Part shown: piece by piece, positions 1 through 6,360 of the stretch | Position numbering within the stretch: position 1 is the first letter of the stretch | Layout: each line of letters begins with the position of its first letter | Assembly (NCBI GenBank): GCA_015067385.1 | Contig: SVMP01000055.1 | Span: 1-11,776 of the forward strand | Length of the DNA: 11,776 bases | Reading direction: 5' to 3' | Source: Oscillospiraceae bacterium | GTDB taxonomy: Bacteria; Bacillota; Clostridia; Oscillospirales; UBA644 | Program-made: the position numbers and the translations under genes | The notes under the pieces: generated by a model | Told to the model about the DNA's origin: nothing | The model's database searches: none | The model's input: the letters and a program-made list of their open reading frames with translations, nothing else

Positions 1-311
1 ATATTTACCTTGCCTTTAGATGCGGGGATAACATTCAGGCCGTCGATCCTGTCAATTATGCCTTCAACGTTTCTTTTGATCGTAAGATCGGAGCGTACCT
101 CCATCGGTTTAACATTGCTGTTTACAGTTAAAACAGCGCCGCGATTTTCCCAGTTTTTAAGATCTTTACTGCGATAACAGGAAACGTAATTATCATCACG
201 TCGATCTTCGCCGTACCAATACCAGAATTCGCCGTGACGGAGCATATGGCCGCCGTGAGCATGAATGACATTACCGTCAGTATCGAGCCAGGGTTGTCCA
301 TTTATCCTCAT
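1..311 (-). CDS. GH43-like glycoside hydrolase, N-terminal part (runs off left edge)
   Basis: About 103 codons are visible on the minus strand; the 3' end lies outside the window. The protein begins MRINGQPWLDTDG and continues with NVIHAHGGHML, then EFWYWYGED, then YRSKDLKNWENRG. The order D-x-DG...AHGG...(Y/W)YWYGE...S.DL.NWE is what I know from the first blade of five-bladed beta-propeller GH43 enzymes (exo-beta-1,3-galactanase / beta-xylosidase / arabinosidase type), which cleave plant polysaccharide side chains. There is no signal peptide, so a cytoplasmic enzyme acting on imported oligosaccharides is inferred. An in-frame TAG lies three codons upstream of the ATG at 311, so this is the earliest ATG. 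The Shine-Dalgarno is weak (AAAGAAAG region). It starts 36 nt after ksgA on the same strand, with no terminator visible between them. The exact subfamily and substrate cannot be called from this fragment. Confidence 0.75.
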   Translation of the reverse strand, partial: MRINGQPWLDTDGNVIHAHGGHMLRHGEFWYWYGEDRRDDNYVSCYRSKDLKNWENRGAVLTVNSNVKPMEVRSDLTIKRNVEGIIDRIDGLNVIPASKGKVN

Positions 312-347
312 AATAATGCACTACTTTCTTTTGAGAATATTCCGGTT

Positions 348-1202
348 TTATTTTCTGTCAGAAACAGCGTCCGCTATCCTTGCAAAATCCTTAGGAGAAA
401 GAACTTCGCCGCGAACGGTTTCCTTTATGTTTAACGTCTTTAATATCTCCGCACAGTCAGCTTTTGAAATGCCGAACTCCTGCGAGAGATTGTTGACGAG
501 CGTTTTACGTCGCATCGCAAAAGCCGCTTTGATGACCCTGAAGAAAATTTCTTTGTCTTTTACGGGTATACGTTCGTTTTCGGGGATGACCTCAAGCCTG
601 ATAACTGCTGAATCGACCTTCGGCGCAGGGTAAAACGAGCCTGCGGAGACGCCGAAAAGAAGCTTTGCGTTCGCATAATACATTATCGATGCCGTAACAG
701 AGCCGTAATCGGGTGTGTTTGGCAAAGAAATAAAGCGTTTTGCGAGCTCTTTTTGCACCATAACGGTTATTGAACGTACAGGTGCACCGCTTTCGAGGAG
801 AGACATAACGATCGGAGTTGTTATATAATACGGTAAATTTGCGCAAACATCAACGCTCTCTTCGCCGTACTTTTCGCAAAGCGCAGAGATGTCAACATTT
901 AAAATATCATCATTTATTATATCAAGATTGAAAAATTCGCCCAATGTTTCATCAAGAACAGGCAAAAGCGACTTGTCAAGCTCAACGGCAACGACTTTTT
1001 TCGCACGTTTGCAAAGTTCTTTAGTTAAACATCCGAAGCCCGGACCGACTTCAAGAACGAATTTGTTTTCAATATCCGCACCCTCTGCGATTTTTACGGG
1101 AATAGCGGCGTTCGTAAGAAAATTCTGACCGAGTGTTTTTGAAAATTCAAAGCCGTAACGCTCGCAAAGATCACGGATAACGGAAAGATTCGTAAGCTCC
1201 AT
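348..1202 (-). CDS. rsmA: 16S rRNA dimethyladenosine transferase RsmA/KsgA
   Basis: This enzyme dimethylates the two adjacent adenines (A1518/A1519, E. coli numbering) in the 3' hairpin of 16S rRNA during late 30S assembly, using S-adenosylmethionine. The 284-aa length is normal for the family. Visible motifs in order: LGQNFL at residues 24-29; the SAM-binding glycine loop EVGPGFG at 51-57, with F where the family mostly has L; the acidic residue after strand 2 in VAVELD (71-76); the catalytic N-L-P-Y-Y motif at 122-126; FYPAPKVDSAV at 190-200; and the C-terminal RNA-binding part with RRKTLVNNL at 231-239 and RGEVLSPKDFARIADAV near the end. Its ATG shares one base with the TGA of the upstream 44-aa ORF (TGATG), so it is probably translated by coupling to that ORF. 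Identification is secure. Confidence 0.97.
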   Translation of the reverse strand: MELTNLSVIRDLCERYGFEFSKTLGQNFLTNAAIPVKIAEGADIENKFVLEVGPGFGCLTKELCKRAKKVVAVELDKSLLPVLDETLGEFFNLDIINDDILNVDISALCEKYGEESVDVCANLPYYITTPIVMSLLESGAPVRSITVMVQKELAKRFISLPNTPDYGSVTASIMYYANAKLLFGVSAGSFYPAPKVDSAVIRLEVIPENERIPVKDKEIFFRVIKAAFAMRRKTLVNNLSQEFGISKADCAEILKTLNIKETVRGEVLSPKDFARIADAVSDRK

Positions 1203-1336
1203 CAGTCTTCTTTAACGCTGATGAAAAACATAACGATCGCCGTGATAACAGCGCCGAAAATTCCCGCAACGAGAAGATCTACCCAGGGAAGATCGAGTTC
1301 AAAATGTTTTCTGTCGTTTGTTCTGAAAATGTTCAT
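1202..1336 (-). CDS. 44-aa single-pass membrane protein of unknown function
   Basis: This small ORF fills the space between prfB and rsmA. It has a hydrophilic start (MNIFRTNDRKHFELD), then LPWVD, then one continuous hydrophobic stretch of about 21 residues (roughly residues 20-40, LLVAGIFGAVITAIVMFFI), and ends SVKED. The gene is supported by a very good Shine-Dalgarno (AAAAGGAGT) exactly 9 nt before the ATG, the same spacing as at prfB, mnmE and khpB, and by the TGATG overlap with rsmA. Together these suggest it is translated and co-transcribed in the mnmE-prfB-rsmA cluster, 22 nt after prfB. I do not recognise the family. The predicted topology is a single transmembrane helix with a charged cytoplasmic or external N-terminus; orientation is not clear. 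It could mainly serve to couple rsmA translation. Confidence 0.75.
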   Translation of the reverse strand: MNIFRTNDRKHFELDLPWVDLLVAGIFGAVITAIVMFFISVKED

Positions 1337-1358
1337 AACGAATAACTCCTTTTAAAAG

Positions 1359-2474
1359 TTAATTCTGACCTTCGTTTTTGAGATATTTGAGATAAGCGTC
1401 GATAAAGCCGTCAAGATCGCCGTCCATAACAGCGTTTACGTTGCCCATTTCGTAGTTTGTTCTGTGGTCCTTAACGAGTGTGTAAGGCATGAATACGTAA
1501 GAACGGATCTGTGAACCCCAAGCGATCTGCATCTGGTCGCCCTTGATATCTTCGATCTTGTCGAGATGTTCACGCTCTTTGATCTCCAAAAGCTTACTTT
1601 TAAGCATTTTGAGCGCCTGCTCTCTGTTCTGCTTCTGAGAACGTTCGTTCTGACAGCCGACAACTATACCCGTGGGAATATGTGTTATACGGATAGCGGA
1701 GTCGGTCTTGTTAACGTGCTGACCGCCTGCACCCGATGCTCTGTGAGCTTCTACCTTGATATCTTCTTCACGGATCTCGATATTCATATCATCCGTAATT
1801 TCGGGCATAACTTCAACGGATGCGAAAGACGTATGGCGTCTGCCCGAAGCATCGAACGGAGACACACGTACAAGACGGTGAACGCCTGCTTCGGATTTAA
1901 GATAACCGTAAGCATTCGGACCTTCAACAACGATAGATGCGCTCTTTATGCCGGCTTCATCACCGTCAAGCATATCGATCGTCTTTACTTTATAGTTGTG
2001 CTGTTCGCCGAAACGGCAGTACATACGGTAAAGCATGAGAGCCCAGTCCTGAGCTTCTGTTCCGCCCGCACCGGCATGGAAGTTTATGATAGCATTGTTT
2101 GCATCGTATTCGCCGTTGAGAAGTGTTTCAAGAGTCTGTTTTTCAAATTCTTTTTCGATATTACGTGCGGTTTCGCCGAGATCTTCGTCATATTCCTCTG
2201 TTGCTTCTTCTTCCGCCATGTCTGCAAGAGTTTCGGCATCGTCAATAAGCCCCAAAAGCGAGTTATATCTTGTAATTTTATCCTTTAATGTCTTCTGTTC
2301 AACAAGAAGCTTCTGGGAATTTTCCATGTCGTTCCAGAAATCCGGAGCTGCGGCAAGAGTCTCTATCTCTTCAAGACGGGCTTTAAGGTCGCCGATCTTC
2401 ATTGCGGAGCCGAGGTCTGCTGCCTGCTTTCTGTATTCTTCTAATTTAAGTCTGTATTCATCAATTATGATCAT
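1359..2474 (-). CDS. prfB: Peptide chain release factor 2 (RF2)
   Basis: RF2 recognises UGA and UAA stop codons in the ribosomal A site and triggers peptide release. The chosen start at 2474 gives 371 aa (MIIIDEYRLKLEEY...). It has AAAAGGA exactly 9 nt upstream. An in-frame ATG at 2510 would overlap mnmE and has no such site. Numbered from this start, the coiled N-terminal domain covers about 1-105. The SPF tripeptide that defines RF2 rather than RF1 is at 205-207, followed by DASGRRHTSFASVEV. The peptidyl-hydrolase GGQ motif is at 250-252 within SGAGGQHVNKTDSA. The reading frame is continuous from ATG to stop: there is no in-frame UGA near codon 25, so the programmed +1 frameshift that autoregulates most bacterial prfB genes is absent. 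It starts 20 nt after the mnmE stop and is presumably co-transcribed with it. Confidence 0.97.
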   Translation of the reverse strand: MIIIDEYRLKLEEYRKQAADLGSAMKIGDLKARLEEIETLAAAPDFWNDMENSQKLLVEQKTLKDKITRYNSLLGLIDDAETLADMAEEEATEEYDEDLGETARNIEKEFEKQTLETLLNGEYDANNAIINFHAGAGGTEAQDWALMLYRMYCRFGEQHNYKVKTIDMLDGDEAGIKSASIVVEGPNAYGYLKSEAGVHRLVRVSPFDASGRRHTSFASVEVMPEITDDMNIEIREEDIKVEAHRASGAGGQHVNKTDSAIRITHIPTGIVVGCQNERSQKQNREQALKMLKSKLLEIKEREHLDKIEDIKGDQMQIAWGSQIRSYVFMPYTLVKDHRTNYEMGNVNAVMDGDLDGFIDAYLKYLKNEGQN

Positions 2475-2490
2475 ATAAATAATTCCTTTT
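2475..2490 (-). promoter_or_regulatory. Ribosome-binding site that fixes the prfB start
   Basis: On the minus strand AAAAGGA (2484-2490) lies 9 nt before ATG 2474. The same AAAGGA-N9-start arrangement occurs at mnmE (2nd base of spacer at 3846), khpB (GTG 4985) and the small ORF at 1336, so it is the preferred spacing in this genome and favours 2474 over the longer 2510 start. Confidence 0.8.
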
Positions 2491-2494
2491 ACGG

Positions 2495-3844
2495 CTATTT
2501 GCCAACACAAAATCTGGAAAAAATATTGTCTATTATTTCTTCGGACACCGTCTTGCCCGTCATTTCTCCGAGCGCCTCAACAGCTCTTTCTATATCGCTC
2601 AGAAGTGCGTCGGGCGTGATGCCGATGTTATCAAGCGCATGAGTAATCTCTCTTTGGGCTGAGACAAGGCACTCGTACTGACGGACGTTCGAAAGCATAA
2701 TACTTTCTTCGCCCTCAGAACCCATCGGGAACAGCTCGGCTATCGCTTTTTCAAGCTCCTCTATGCCGTCACCCGTTTTAGCGCTTATATTTACCCTTGC
2801 GTCAAAGTTTTCTACGGTAATATTATCAGCCGATACAATGTCTGTTTTGTTAAAAACGGCTATTTTTTTCGCATTTGAAGCGTTTATTGCGGCAAGCAGC
2901 TCCTCGTCATCGAAAACTGCTTCGTCGGAAACGTCAAAAACTGCTAAGATAAGCTCTGCTTCACTGATCTTTCCGAGCGTTTTTTCAACACCGATCTTCT
3001 CGACCTCGTCGTCCGCATCACGAACGCCTGCCGTGTCAAACAGTCTCAGCTTAACACCGCCAAGCTCCGCCGACGCTTCTATAACGTCTCGTGTCGTTCC
3101 CGCAACCGAGGTAACAATACATCTGTCCTCACCTAATATGCGGTTCATCAACATGCTTTTGCCTACGTTGGGCTTGCCTGCGATGACGGTTTTTACACCC
3201 TCTCGGATAAGTCTGCCCGAATCGTAAGATCTTATGAGCTTTTCTATCTGATCATATGCGTTTGTGATATTTTCACGCAGAAGCTCGGGGGATGTGTCAA
3301 CAATGTCCTCGTCGGGATAATCGACATACGCCAAAAGCTGCGCCGAAATATCGATCAATGCTCCCCTTACGGAGTTTATCTTATCGGAAAGTCCGCCTTT
3401 CATGCGGTTTACGGCAGCTCGTGCTTCGGCTTTCGTTTCACTGTCGATAAGATCTATAATTGCTTCTGCTTTTAAAAGGTCCAGCTTTCCGTTAAGAAAA
3501 GCACGTTTTGTAAATTCTCCGTTTTTTGCCTGACGCGCACCGTTTTGTATAAGAAGTCGAAGAATGCGAGAACAGTTGTAAACACCGCCGTGGCATGATA
3601 TCTCGATTACGTCTTCTCCTGTAAAGCTCTTCGGCGCACGGAACACGGAAAGAAGAACATCGTCAACGGTTTCTGTGCCGTCGACGATATTCCCATGTAT
3701 TACCGAAGACGACGCAACTTCACTAAGATCACGGGAAAATATCTTTCCCACTATCTTTTGGGCTTCTTCGCCCGACACTCGTATTACGCCTATTGCAGCC
3801 TTGTACGGAGCAGTTGAAAGTGCAGCGATCGTTTCGTTTTTCAT
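2495..3844 (-). CDS. mnmE: tRNA uridine-34 modification GTPase MnmE (TrmE)
   Basis: MnmE is a dimeric GTPase that works with MnmG to install the (carboxy)methylaminomethyl group at C5 of the wobble uridine in certain tRNAs, using a formyl-tetrahydrofolate-type cofactor. The 449-aa length is typical. The N-terminal folate-binding domain begins ETIAALSTAP...IGVIRVSG. The G domain is inserted in the helical domain: G1 GKPNVGKS at 223-230, G2 AGTTRD at 249-253, G3 DTAG at 270-273, G4 NKTD at 332-335, G5 SAKTG at 354-358. The protein ends FCVGK (445-449), with the family's invariant C-terminal cysteine; most members read FCIGK. The segment after STAP is YKAAIG instead of the common GRG(G/A)IG, a small deviation. 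RBS AAAAGGA sits 9 nt upstream. The partner gene mnmG, often adjacent, is not next to it. Confidence 0.97.
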   Translation of the reverse strand: MKNETIAALSTAPYKAAIGVIRVSGEEAQKIVGKIFSRDLSEVASSSVIHGNIVDGTETVDDVLLSVFRAPKSFTGEDVIEISCHGGVYNCSRILRLLIQNGARQAKNGEFTKRAFLNGKLDLLKAEAIIDLIDSETKAEARAAVNRMKGGLSDKINSVRGALIDISAQLLAYVDYPDEDIVDTSPELLRENITNAYDQIEKLIRSYDSGRLIREGVKTVIAGKPNVGKSMLMNRILGEDRCIVTSVAGTTRDVIEASAELGGVKLRLFDTAGVRDADDEVEKIGVEKTLGKISEAELILAVFDVSDEAVFDDEELLAAINASNAKKIAVFNKTDIVSADNITVENFDARVNISAKTGDGIEELEKAIAELFPMGSEGEESIMLSNVRQYECLVSAQREITHALDNIGITPDALLSDIERAVEALGEMTGKTVSEEIIDNIFSRFCVGK

Positions 3845-3862
3845 ATTTTTTTGTCCTTTTTT

Positions 3863-3917
3863 CTTAACATCATATGTTAAGCTTTAAGTGATTACCGAAT
3901 CGAAAACCTTCGTTTTC
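3863..3917. repeat. Two short perfect hairpins upstream of mnmE
   Basis: CTTAACAT (3863-3870), loop CAT, ATGTTAAG (3874-3881) is an 8-bp stem just upstream of the mnmE ribosome-binding site. GAAAAC (3902-3907), loop CTTC, GTTTTC (3912-3917) is a 6-bp stem. Neither has a downstream T-run in the direction of mnmE transcription. They are therefore not classic terminators and could act as leader structures. No convincing sigma-A promoter for mnmE is visible in the 172-nt spacer. Confidence 0.55.
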
Positions 3918-3931
3918 AGATCCTACATCTT

Positions 3932-3989
3932 GAAATTATCCCGTTTTGCTTCAGCAAATTCCTGTCTTTGACAGGAAAGGGGTAATTTC
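3932..3989. repeat. Compact three-way-junction inverted repeat between khpB and mnmE
   Basis: An outer stem pairs 3932-3942 with 3979-3989 (11 pairs including one G-T). Inside it sit two hairpins: TTTGC (3945-3949)/GCAAA (3954-3958) with loop TTCA, and TTCCTGTC (3959-3966)/GACAGGAA (3970-3977) with loop TTT. Only about three nucleotides of the 58 lie unpaired outside the loops. The layout resembles a folded RNA element or a small palindromic repeat (MITE/REP-like). I do not recognise a named family. Confidence 0.6.
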
Positions 3990-3991
3990 CT

Positions 3992-4033
3992 ATAGAACTG
4001 CAAAACTAAACCTTGTTTAGTTTTCAGTTCTAT
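3992..4033. repeat. 19-bp hairpin covering the khpB stop codon
   Basis: ATAGAACTG (3992-4000), a bulged C at 4001, AAAACTAAAC (4002-4011), loop CTT, then the exact complements 4015-4024 and 4025-4033. It includes the last codons and TAA of khpB. In the khpB direction it is followed by AGGAAATTACC, not a U-tract. In the opposite direction a T6 run begins about 8 nt later. It may slow 3' exonucleases or terminate weakly; a strong intrinsic terminator for khpB is not supported. Confidence 0.6.
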
Positions 4034-4985
4034 GTGCTCTTTTTTCCCCTGCGCGAAGTTCTACTGTAGGTTCGGTCGTTTCAGCGGAAGTCTCAACGGG
4101 TTTACGTTCGGGACGGGGCTGACGGGGACGGTCGGAGTAGGGCTTTTTGTTGTAGGGTTTTTTGTTGCCGCCGCTGCGTTTTTCGTTGGAAGAGGGATTT
4201 TCTTCTTTATTTACGCGGGGAGCTCTTTTTTCGCCTTCAACAAAAGATATTTCGGTAACGCCTTCTTCTTTTTCGGCATTATCGTTATTACGGTGAGCGG
4301 GCTTGTTGAAATTCTTCTTATAGCCGCCTTTACCGTTGGATTTTTTATGGGGACGCTGTTCGCCTTCTTCACCCTGATAAGCAATAACAACTTTTCTGTT
4401 GGGCTCGCTGCCTACGGAGAATGTTGTTATGTTGGGTTCTTCCTGAAGACAAGTGTGAATGATACGTCTCTGATAAGCGCTCATGGGGTTGAGAGTAACA
4501 CGTCTGTGAGATTTCTGAACCTGTCTTGCGATACGAGCCGCAAGAGCTTCGAGACGTTCTTTGGATTTTTCGCGATAGTCGTTAATATTAAGGGAAACTT
4601 TATACTTACTGTCGTTTTCGTGATTTACGGAAAGCGCGATTATCATCTGGAGAGCTTCAATAGCTTCGCCCTGTTTTCTGAGGAAAATATCGGCAGATTC
4701 GCCATCGATGGAGATGTTGATGTTTTCTTCTTCAACAGTGATGCTTGTTTTGCAGCCTTCAAGACCGATTATGTTAAAAAGGCCGGAAAGGTACTGTTCA
4801 ACCTTGTCTTCTGCAGAAATTTCGTACTTTACATTTATCTTTGCGAGAACGGAGCCGAGGCCGAAAAAGCCTTTTTTGGGCATATCAACGATCTCGTAAG
4901 AAAAACTGTCTTGGGAAACGCCGAGTTCTTTAGCCGCCGCTTCGACAGCTTCATCGATCGTTTTACCCGTAAATGTCTTTTCCAC
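4017..4985 (-). CDS. khpB: RNA-binding protein KhpB (Jag/EloR family)
   Basis: KhpB/Jag proteins bind RNA with KhpA and affect cell elongation and division in Firmicutes. They are usually encoded next to yidC, as here. The start is GTG at 4985, with AAAGGA 9 nt upstream. Domains in this 322-aa protein: Jag_N at about 1-52 (EKTFTGKTIDEAVEAAAKEL...KKGFFGLGS); a KH domain at about 80-140; an R3H domain at about 141-205, with the R-x-x-x-H signature at R173-H177 (RRIIH). The KH GxxG loop reads R-K-Q-G (103-106): the first glycine is replaced by arginine in the context FLRKQGEAIEALQ. After residue 205 comes a tail of about 115 residues, rich in K, R, N, P and E, with repeated NKKPYNKKPY-type segments. 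It looks disordered and RNA-philic, and is longer than in Bacillus or Streptococcus homologues. It lies 44 nt after yidC. Confidence 0.93.
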   Translation of the reverse strand: MEKTFTGKTIDEAVEAAAKELGVSQDSFSYEIVDMPKKGFFGLGSVLAKINVKYEISAEDKVEQYLSGLFNIIGLEGCKTSITVEEENINISIDGESADIFLRKQGEAIEALQMIIALSVNHENDSKYKVSLNINDYREKSKERLEALAARIARQVQKSHRRVTLNPMSAYQRRIIHTCLQEEPNITTFSVGSEPNRKVVIAYQGEEGEQRPHKKSNGKGGYKKNFNKPAHRNNDNAEKEEGVTEISFVEGEKRAPRVNKEENPSSNEKRSGGNKKPYNKKPYSDRPRQPRPERKPVETSAETTEPTVELRAGEKRAHRTEN

Positions 4986-5029
4986 TTGATTTTATCCTTT
5001 CAAACGCTTGAAAAGGGCATAGTACCGCC

Positions 5030-6106
5030 TTATTTGGTTTCGTCGGTATTTTCTTCGGTAACGATTATCGCACCGTCTTTATCCTGCTCTTGTTCAATAC
5101 GCTTCATTTTTTCGATTTGATTGTAATTGAGTTTCTTTTCCTTTTTGGGTTTTTCAGCAGGCTTCGGAGGTTTTACGATAACTTTAAGCAAGAATATCTG
5201 ACCGATCGAGAGAACGTTGGATGCGATCCAGTAAATACCTACGCCGGTCTGGAACGAGAATGCGAGCCAGACGGAAAGCAGAGGCATGGTGTAAAGAAGA
5301 AGATTCATATTTGTCTTCTGACCGTCTGCGGTGGGCATAGCGTTGATCTTCTGAGTCAAATAGCTTGTGAGGAAAGATGTTATACCTGAAATGATAGGCA
5401 AAAGCGTTGCCAAAACAAAAATAGAACCTGCCTCGCTGATATACTCGCTGGGAGTCATACCGAGGTCTAAACCGAGGAAATTAAGATTAAGAGTGGTAAA
5501 TTCGGTGATAAAACCGCTTTCGGGATGCTTGAGAGCGTAGTCTTCAAGTCCGGTCTTTACCGTTTCAAAAATTTGAGGATCGTTAAGGAGCTGCGCTATA
5601 CGGATCTCGTTTGTCTGAAGCCATTTTGTAACAGCATCAAAATCCGCAACATTTGTTTTTCCGAGCGCATCGATCACTTTCTGAACACCGTTGGAATGAA
5701 GGATGTTCACAATAGCGAAATTCGTCAGTTTGTTTAAGCCTAAAATATAGGTAAGCGGACGACGGATCGCATTCCAAAGACCGAGGATGATGGGGAGCTG
5801 AATAAAAGTGGGAAGGCAACCGGACATGGGGTTATAGCCTTCTTCAGCGTAAAGCTGCTGCAATTCCTCGGAATATTTCGGGTTTCTGGTGTCTCCCTTA
5901 TATTTTTGCTGAAGGGCGTTCATTTTCGGTTGAACAGCCTGCATTTTCAGTCTGCCTTTTTCAGCCTTGATACTGAGAGGGAGCATTAAAAGTTTTGCAA
6001 TAAACGCAAAGAGAAGGATAGCCAAGCCGTAATTGTTCACAAGATTGTAACAAAGCTTGAATATCCACGCAAGAGGGACATAAATTATGTCTAAAAGACT
6101 TTCCAT
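5030..6106 (-). CDS. yidC: Membrane protein insertase YidC/Oxa1
   Basis: YidC inserts and folds membrane proteins, alone or with SecYEG, in the cytoplasmic membrane. The protein has 358 aa. A first transmembrane segment at about 26-44 (GLAILLFAFIAKLLMLPL) is followed by the positively charged cytoplasmic coiled region (SIKAEKGRLKMQAVQPKM), a second segment at about 96-118 containing NPMSGCLPTFIQLPI, then hydrophobic segments at about 226-247, 266-284 and 285-308, and a lysine-rich C-terminal tail. The residue that is the groove arginine in most bacterial homologues is lysine (K38). No lipoprotein signal or lipobox cysteine precedes the first segment. Residues about 120-225 form an unusually long, mostly hydrophilic outer loop. 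The start overlaps yidD by 16 nt. AAGGAG lies 15 nt upstream, rather far, so translational coupling to yidD is likely. Confidence 0.96.
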   Translation of the reverse strand: MESLLDIIYVPLAWIFKLCYNLVNNYGLAILLFAFIAKLLMLPLSIKAEKGRLKMQAVQPKMNALQQKYKGDTRNPKYSEELQQLYAEEGYNPMSGCLPTFIQLPIILGLWNAIRRPLTYILGLNKLTNFAIVNILHSNGVQKVIDALGKTNVADFDAVTKWLQTNEIRIAQLLNDPQIFETVKTGLEDYALKHPESGFITEFTTLNLNFLGLDLGMTPSEYISEAGSIFVLATLLPIISGITSFLTSYLTQKINAMPTADGQKTNMNLLLYTMPLLSVWLAFSFQTGVGIYWIASNVLSIGQIFLLKVIVKPPKPAEKPKKEKKLNYNQIEKMKRIEQEQDKDGAIIVTEENTDETK

Positions 6107-6360
6107 TTGCTTAGTTTTGATCTCCTTGTTTTCTCTGGAACAGGGTCATAGCCGCCTTTGCAAAACGGATGGCACCGTAAAATTCTCCGCAACGAAAGAA
6201 AAAACCCCCTTATAAAACCGTGAGTCCTGAACGCTTCCAAAGCATACTCCGAGCAGGTCGGGGTAAATCGGCAACACGGGGGTTTGAACGGAGATATATT
6301 TTTTCGGTAGATCTTTATCAGCGCAACAGCCGCTTTGACAGGGATATCGGATATTTTCAT
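6091..6360 (-). CDS. yidD: Membrane protein insertion efficiency factor YidD
   Basis: YidD is a small, peripheral membrane protein that assists YidC-dependent insertion. This 89-aa copy has the family hallmarks: an amphipathic N-terminus with IKIYRKNISPF, then CCRFTPTCSEYALEAFRTHG (residues 29-48), then LRRILRCHPFCKGGYDPVP (about 57-75), which together contain the conserved cysteines and the P-T-C-S-E-Y core. The ATG overlaps the rnpA TGA (ATGA, 4 nt) and its 3' end overlaps the start of yidC by 16 nt, a tightly coupled gene pair typical of this locus. A second ORF in another frame (start 6379) is a shadow. Confidence 0.96.
   Translation of the reverse strand: MKISDIPVKAAVALIKIYRKNISPFKPPCCRFTPTCSEYALEAFRTHGFIRGFFLSLRRILRCHPFCKGGYDPVPEKTRRSKLSKWKVF

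Noticed and set aside
1566..2288. 240-codon plus-strand open frame antisense to prfB
   Set aside because: Phe/Cys/Val-rich low-quality sequence typical of a complement-frame shadow. prfB motifs (SPF, GGQ) are unambiguous on the other strand.
3932..3989. Hammerhead-type ribozyme, because of the three-way junction
   Set aside because: The required unpaired core (CUGANGA and GAAA between stems) is absent; the junction is almost completely paired.
3845..4016. Sigma-A promoter for mnmE
   Set aside because: Candidate -10 words (TATGAT, GATAAT) have no acceptable -35 partner at 16-18 nt.
4032..5120. Long plus-strand open frame (362 codons) antisense to khpB
   Set aside because: It is the mirror of the khpB frame, extremely rich in Phe/Val/Gly with no ribosome-binding site or known domain. 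The minus-strand frame has clear Jag_N, KH and R3H features.
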